Below, in pieces: positions 32,844 through 36,113 of a stretch of DNA of 36,113 bases (position 1 is its first letter; each line of letters starts with the position of its first letter). The stretch is taken from NCBI GenBank assembly GCA_050258815.1, contig JBLMZM010000048.1:1-36113 (forward strand), in the 5' to 3' direction. The notes under the pieces were generated by a model that was given only the letters and a program-made list of their open reading frames with translations, did no database searches and was not told where the DNA came from. This stretch comes from JAAXKN01 sp050258815 (lineage in GTDB: Bacteria > Bacteroidota > Ignavibacteria > Ignavibacteriales > SURF-24). A program made the translations under genes and the position numbers.

Positions 32844-34310
32844 ATGAGAATAATTATATTGTATTTTACTTTAACTTTTCTTTTGATGTTCAGTGATGGA
32901 ATCCATCCTCAGCAAAGAGTAGCAGCAAGCCGCGGACATGCTTTTTCCGGTACTCTTATGTTTGGAGTTGATGGCGGTGTAACTCTTGGGTTAACTGATT
33001 ATAGTAAACTAAAACCGGATATCATTGGAAGAGTGTCACTTGAGTATTTCTTTCCTACAGATTCAAAAGGGATATTTGGACTCAGGGCTTTTGGAATGGG
33101 TGGATATGTGGCGGGAAGAGACGCCAGCAGGACACCCGATAAATTCAGAACTACTATCACGAGCATAGGTGGAGGCGCTACCTACACGTTTTCCATAGTT
33201 AATATGGTGTTCCCGTACGTATTTGCAGGAGCCTCATATGCATGGTTTGATCCCCGCGATGAAAACAGGAACCGGCTGCGTGGAAACGCTTTAGGCGTGT
33301 ATAAAAGAAATGAAGTAGATTTTCACGGGGAACTGGGAATTCATACACTTCTATCAGACGCCATCAGTCTCAATATCAGCGCAGGAGTCCAGTTCAGCCC
33401 AAATGATAACTGGGATGATGTTGTTGCCAAGGGCAATAATGATCTGATGCTGCACGGAATGATAGGATTTTCATACTCTTTCTTTACCAGGATAGACAGC
33501 GACGGCGATGGGGTGGAAGATTCAAAGGACCAGTGCCCGAATACTCCGCCAGGAGTAAAGGTGGATGCATTCGGCTGTCCGCTGGATTCCGATAATGACG
33601 GCGTGCCAGATTACCTGGATAAATGCCCCGATACCCCCAGAGGTGTCAGGGTCGATAAGGACGGCTGTCCGCTGGATTCAGATGGCGACGGAGTGCCTGA
33701 CTATATTGACAAATGTCCCAATACACCAGGGAACGTACAGGTGGATTCAAACGGCTGCCCACTGGACAGCGATGGTGACGGGGTCCCTGATTATCTGGAT
33801 AAATGCCCGAATACACCGAAAGAAGCCAAGGTTGACGGTAAAGGCTGCCCATTGGATAGTGATGGTGACGGAGTGCCGGATTACCTGGATAAATGCCCTA
33901 ACACCCCCAGCGGCGTCCAGGTGGATAATAATGGGTGTCCTATTGAAAAAGAAAAGGTAACAATAACCAAGAAGATTATACTTAGCGGTGATACAAACTT
34001 TGAAACGGGTAAATCTGACCTGCTTCCTTCCGCATATGATCAGCTGAACAGGATTGCAGAAGCGATGAAGAGTAATCCCGAAACCAGATGGAGGATAGAA
34101 GGCCACACTGACAGCAGGGGATCAGAAGCCGCAAATATGAAGCTGTCAAAAAGCAGGGCAGAAGCTGTAGCAGACTACCTGGAAAGCCAGGGAGTTAACA
34201 GAAACAGATTCGTTATTGTACCGTTAGGAAAGACCAGACCGGTTGCGTCGAATAATACTGCTGAAGGCAGGGCAATGAACAGGCGCGTGGAAATTAAACT
34301 GATTGAGTAG
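32844..34310 (+). CDS. OmpA-family protein with thrombospondin type 3 repeats
   Basis: A 488-residue outer-membrane protein that links the membrane to peptidoglycan. Signal peptide about 1-23 (IILYFTLTFLLMFSDGI). Residues about 30-215 form an 8-strand-type beta barrel. Residues 218-367 hold five 30-residue thrombospondin type 3 repeats, each with a calcium-binding DSDGDGVPDYLDKCPNTP core followed by VD..GCPL. The C-terminal OmpA domain (about 375-488) has NFETGKSDLLPSAYDQL, RIEGHTDSRGSEAANMKLS and GRAMNRRVEI, the peptidoglycan-binding signature. It is a monocistronic unit with its own promoter and a long hairpin downstream. Calcium binding is inferred from the repeat type. Confidence 0.93.
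   Translation: MRIIILYFTLTFLLMFSDGIHPQQRVAASRGHAFSGTLMFGVDGGVTLGLTDYSKLKPDIIGRVSLEYFFPTDSKGIFGLRAFGMGGYVAGRDASRTPDKFRTTITSIGGGATYTFSIVNMVFPYVFAGASYAWFDPRDENRNRLRGNALGVYKRNEVDFHGELGIHTLLSDAISLNISAGVQFSPNDNWDDVVAKGNNDLMLHGMIGFSYSFFTRIDSDGDGVEDSKDQCPNTPPGVKVDAFGCPLDSDNDGVPDYLDKCPDTPRGVRVDKDGCPLDSDGDGVPDYIDKCPNTPGNVQVDSNGCPLDSDGDGVPDYLDKCPNTPKEAKVDGKGCPLDSDGDGVPDYLDKCPNTPSGVQVDNNGCPIEKEKVTITKKIILSGDTNFETGKSDLLPSAYDQLNRIAEAMKSNPETRWRIEGHTDSRGSEAANMKLSKSRAEAVADYLESQGVNRNRFVIVPLGKTRPVASNNTAEGRAMNRRVEIKLIE
33495..33944 (+). repeat. five tandem 90-bp repeats encoding calcium-binding units
   Basis: Five in-frame 90-bp units encode the thrombospondin type 3 repeats. Units 4 and 5 share long near-identical runs such as GATGGTGACGG, CTGGATAAATGCCC and GGCTGCCCA. 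The first unit is the most diverged. Such tandem DNA repeats can change copy number by recombination or slippage. Confidence 0.85.
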
Positions 34311-34324
34311 AAGAATAACTACAA

Positions 34325-34377
34325 AACTGCCGGATTGTAAAACTAAAAATTATTTACCAGCTAACAATCCGGCAGTT
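34325..34377. terminator. shared terminator between convergent ompA-like and ligD genes
   Basis: Perfect 14-bp arms AACTGCCGGATTGT (34325-34338) and ACAATCCGGCAGTT (34364-34377) enclose a 25-base loop in the gap between convergent genes. On the minus strand the stem is followed by TTTTG; on the plus strand the T-run is weak. It likely serves both genes. Confidence 0.65.
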
Positions 34378-34390
34378 CAGTTTCAAACGG

Positions 34391-35986
34391 CTACTTTAAG
34401 AATGCTTTCAGCCGTTCACTGGCCTCAATGTTGTTTATACACTTAATAATATTGATCTCCTCGCCCAGCACCCCGCGGAAAATATCGCCGATTTTTTCGA
34501 GCCTTTTGTGAATGGTTTTTATTGTAAATTTACCCGGATCAAGGTTCTTGTTAACCTCATCCCACTCAAGGGGAGTAGCAACCGTTGCTCCCGGCCTGGG
34601 TCTCACACTATAAGGGGCTGCAAGGGTCTGACCTATGCGGTTTTGAAGGTAATCCAGGTATACTTTCCCCTTGCGTTTCTCAGGGTTCCTTTCCAGACTC
34701 GTGATCTCAGGCAGCTTTTTGTGTACAATCCTTGCAACCAGGTGAGCAAATTCCTTTGCAATTTCATAGTCATATTTCGCATTCAGCGGGACATAAATAT
34801 GAAGGCCGGTTGCGCCCGAAGTCTTGCAGAAACAATTTGCCTTTGCTTCATCCATAACTTCCTTAACCACGAGGGCAGTTTCCACAACTTTTTCAAAGGG
34901 TATATCCTCCGGATCCAGATCGATGACCATATAATCCGGGTTTTCTATCTTTTTTACGCGTGAGAACCAGGGATTGATCTCAATGCAGCCGAGATTAACC
35001 ATATAAAGAAGGGAATCCCTGCCGGTGCAAATGAGATAATTCACTTCCCTGCTGTTGGAATCATTTTGAAATTTAACAGTATTTAGCCAGCCGGGAGCAG
35101 TGTCACTCATATCCTTCTGGAAGAAGCTTTCTCCGTCAATACCGTTCGGATGCCGGAGAAGTGATTGAGGCCTGTCCTTCAGGTAGGGAAGTATGTAATT
35201 GCCTATCTTTTTATAATAATTAATGAGATCACCCTTTGTATATCCCTCTTCAGGCCAGAAAATTTTGTTAAGGTTAGTAAGTATCAGCTTCCCATCATCA
35301 ATGACTTCTTCAGTCTTTCTCCTGGCTGTACTTTGAGGGATTTTACCGTGATCTGACTTCAGTATACGATCCGATAAACTTCTGGAAGCCGTTAGTTTCT
35401 TAGGGCTTTTCTTCTTACCGCCCATTTCATCAACTTTCTTCTCGGATATTACAGACCGGTCCTCTTCAGTAATATCCCTTGAAGAGGCAAACTCATCTTT
35501 TTTCTTGATGAGCAGCCATGAATTTTTATTGCCTGTTTTGAATCTGGTAAGTGTAAATTCTCCCTTCAGCTTCCTGCCATCCAGTATAAACTGTATAGTT
35601 CCTTTAGAATATCCCTGCTGCAGAATTTTTTCACTTTCCTCCCGGCTTTCCGAACCGGGCACGTGATAAGTGCCCTCATCCCATACAATTACATTTCCGG
35701 CACCATAATTATCTTCGGGGATTACCCCTTCAAACGAGGCATAGTCCATGGGATGATCTTCTACTTCCATTGCCAGGCGTTTATCTTTGGGATTAAGAGA
35801 AGGTCCCTTTGGTATTGCCCAGCTTTTGAGTACTCCGTCAAGTTCGAGGCGGAAATCATAGTGCAGCCGGGTGGCATCATGTTTCTGAACCACAAAATGC
35901 AGGTGCTCATCCTCTGAAACCTTTGCCCCCGCGGGTTCAGGAGTTGACTTGAAGTCCCTCTTTTCATTATATGTTTTTAAGCTCAT
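34391..35986 (-). CDS. ligD: LigD-like NHEJ protein: 3'-phosphoesterase plus polymerase, no ligase domain
   Basis: A 531-residue protein for bacterial non-homologous end joining. The N-terminal phosphoesterase domain (about 1-160) keeps the catalytic set H36, H42, D44, R46 and H78 (FVVQKHDATRLHYDFRLELDG; EDHPMDY). A basic linker (about 160-225) follows. The C-terminal primase-like polymerase domain (about 228-531) starts ILTNLNKIFWPEEGYTKGDL and keeps the metal-binding aspartates D356 and D358 (VIDLDPED) and D445 (VYLDYLQN). The ATP-dependent ligase domain (KxDG motif), which sits between the two in Pseudomonas-type LigD, is absent. No Ku gene is in the window; a separate ligase may be elsewhere. 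It is the only long minus-strand gene here. AGGA lies upstream as a ribosome binding site. Confidence 0.9.
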   Translation of the reverse strand: MSLKTYNEKRDFKSTPEPAGAKVSEDEHLHFVVQKHDATRLHYDFRLELDGVLKSWAIPKGPSLNPKDKRLAMEVEDHPMDYASFEGVIPEDNYGAGNVIVWDEGTYHVPGSESREESEKILQQGYSKGTIQFILDGRKLKGEFTLTRFKTGNKNSWLLIKKKDEFASSRDITEEDRSVISEKKVDEMGGKKKSPKKLTASRSLSDRILKSDHGKIPQSTARRKTEEVIDDGKLILTNLNKIFWPEEGYTKGDLINYYKKIGNYILPYLKDRPQSLLRHPNGIDGESFFQKDMSDTAPGWLNTVKFQNDSNSREVNYLICTGRDSLLYMVNLGCIEINPWFSRVKKIENPDYMVIDLDPEDIPFEKVVETALVVKEVMDEAKANCFCKTSGATGLHIYVPLNAKYDYEIAKEFAHLVARIVHKKLPEITSLERNPEKRKGKVYLDYLQNRIGQTLAAPYSVRPRPGATVATPLEWDEVNKNLDPGKFTIKTIHKRLEKIGDIFRGVLGEEINIIKCINNIEASERLKAFLK

Positions 35987-36079
35987 AAAAAAATAATCCT
36001 GCCTTTCATAGTCCGGGCAGCAGACGATAATATATACAGGGTATAAATCCCCGCCGCGGTTTTAGTGATTGTAAATACC

Positions 36080-36107
36080 GGCACCTGGACATATCAGGTG
36101 CCCTGGT
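36080..36107. other. hairpin upstream of ligD at the window edge
   Basis: GGCACCTG (36080-36087) pairs perfectly with CAGGTGCC (36095-36102) and is followed on the plus strand by CTGGTTTTT. Read on the plus strand it looks like a terminator, yet no plus-strand gene precedes it; it may be an operator in the ligD upstream region or the edge of a neighbouring unit. The remaining 36,000-36,079 shows nothing I recognise. Confidence 0.4.
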
Positions 36108-36113
36108 TTTTAT

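Noticed and set aside
33495..33944. CRISPR array
   Set aside because: Regular repeats are coding (thrombospondin type 3 units) with no unique spacers. No CRISPR-like repeat-spacer pattern exists elsewhere in the window.

Overview
The window looks like the chromosome of a free-living Gram-negative bacterium of the Bacteroidota/Chlorobi group, most likely the class Ignavibacteria. The evidence is a type IX secretion (T9SS) sortase and its partner (PorU, PorV), several exported proteins ending in C-terminal sorting domains with the NYPNPFNPS-type signature, a DUF5683-like protein, and weak or absent Shine-Dalgarno sites on many genes. This placement is inferred from protein character, not from a database match.

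Layout. 1-800: tail of an unknown gene, a cluster of palindromic repeats (245-336) and one doubtful small ORF. 798-1380: a minus-strand CAU tRNA, then tRNA-Leu(UAA) and tRNA-Val(GAC) on the plus strand. 1396-10595: a housekeeping run thrS-infC-rpmI-rplT-pheS-pheT-(coiled-coil gene)-zapA-[structured RNA, probably 6S RNA]-rny. 10780-12221: coaE-pheA with an ATGA overlap. 12480-24963: an envelope and secretion block made of porU, porV, an M6-like protein with a destroyed active site, a peptidase/propeller/outer-membrane-barrel fusion and a DUF5683-like protein. 25060-26373: der. 26380-26646: a remnant of a beta-helix surface protein. 26705-28054: CoA-disulfide-reductase-like flavoprotein. 28206-31907: a large mosaic T9SS cargo protein. 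32189-32629: cyclophilin. 32844-34310: OmpA-type protein with calcium-binding repeats. 34391-35986 (minus): a LigD-like NHEJ protein with phosphoesterase and polymerase domains but no ligase domain.

How the genes fit together. The first 10 kb is translation (two aminoacyl-tRNA synthetases, IF3, L35, L20), cell division (ZapA and a small coiled-coil partner) and RNA control (6S RNA candidate, RNase Y). The 12-25 kb block centres on moving proteins through the outer membrane with the T9SS and attaching them to the cell surface; the M6-like protein and the 1233-residue mosaic protein carry sorting domains and are likely clients.

The most interesting observations are: infC starting at AUC in frame with thrS; the unannotated RNA between zapA and rny; an M6 homologue right after porV with both metal-binding histidines and the glutamate gone; a gluzincin-propeller-Omp85-like fusion; a choice-of-anchor A domain apparently inserted inside a DUF11 domain; and a LigD without its ligase. 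I found no CRISPR array, intact insertion sequence or prophage.
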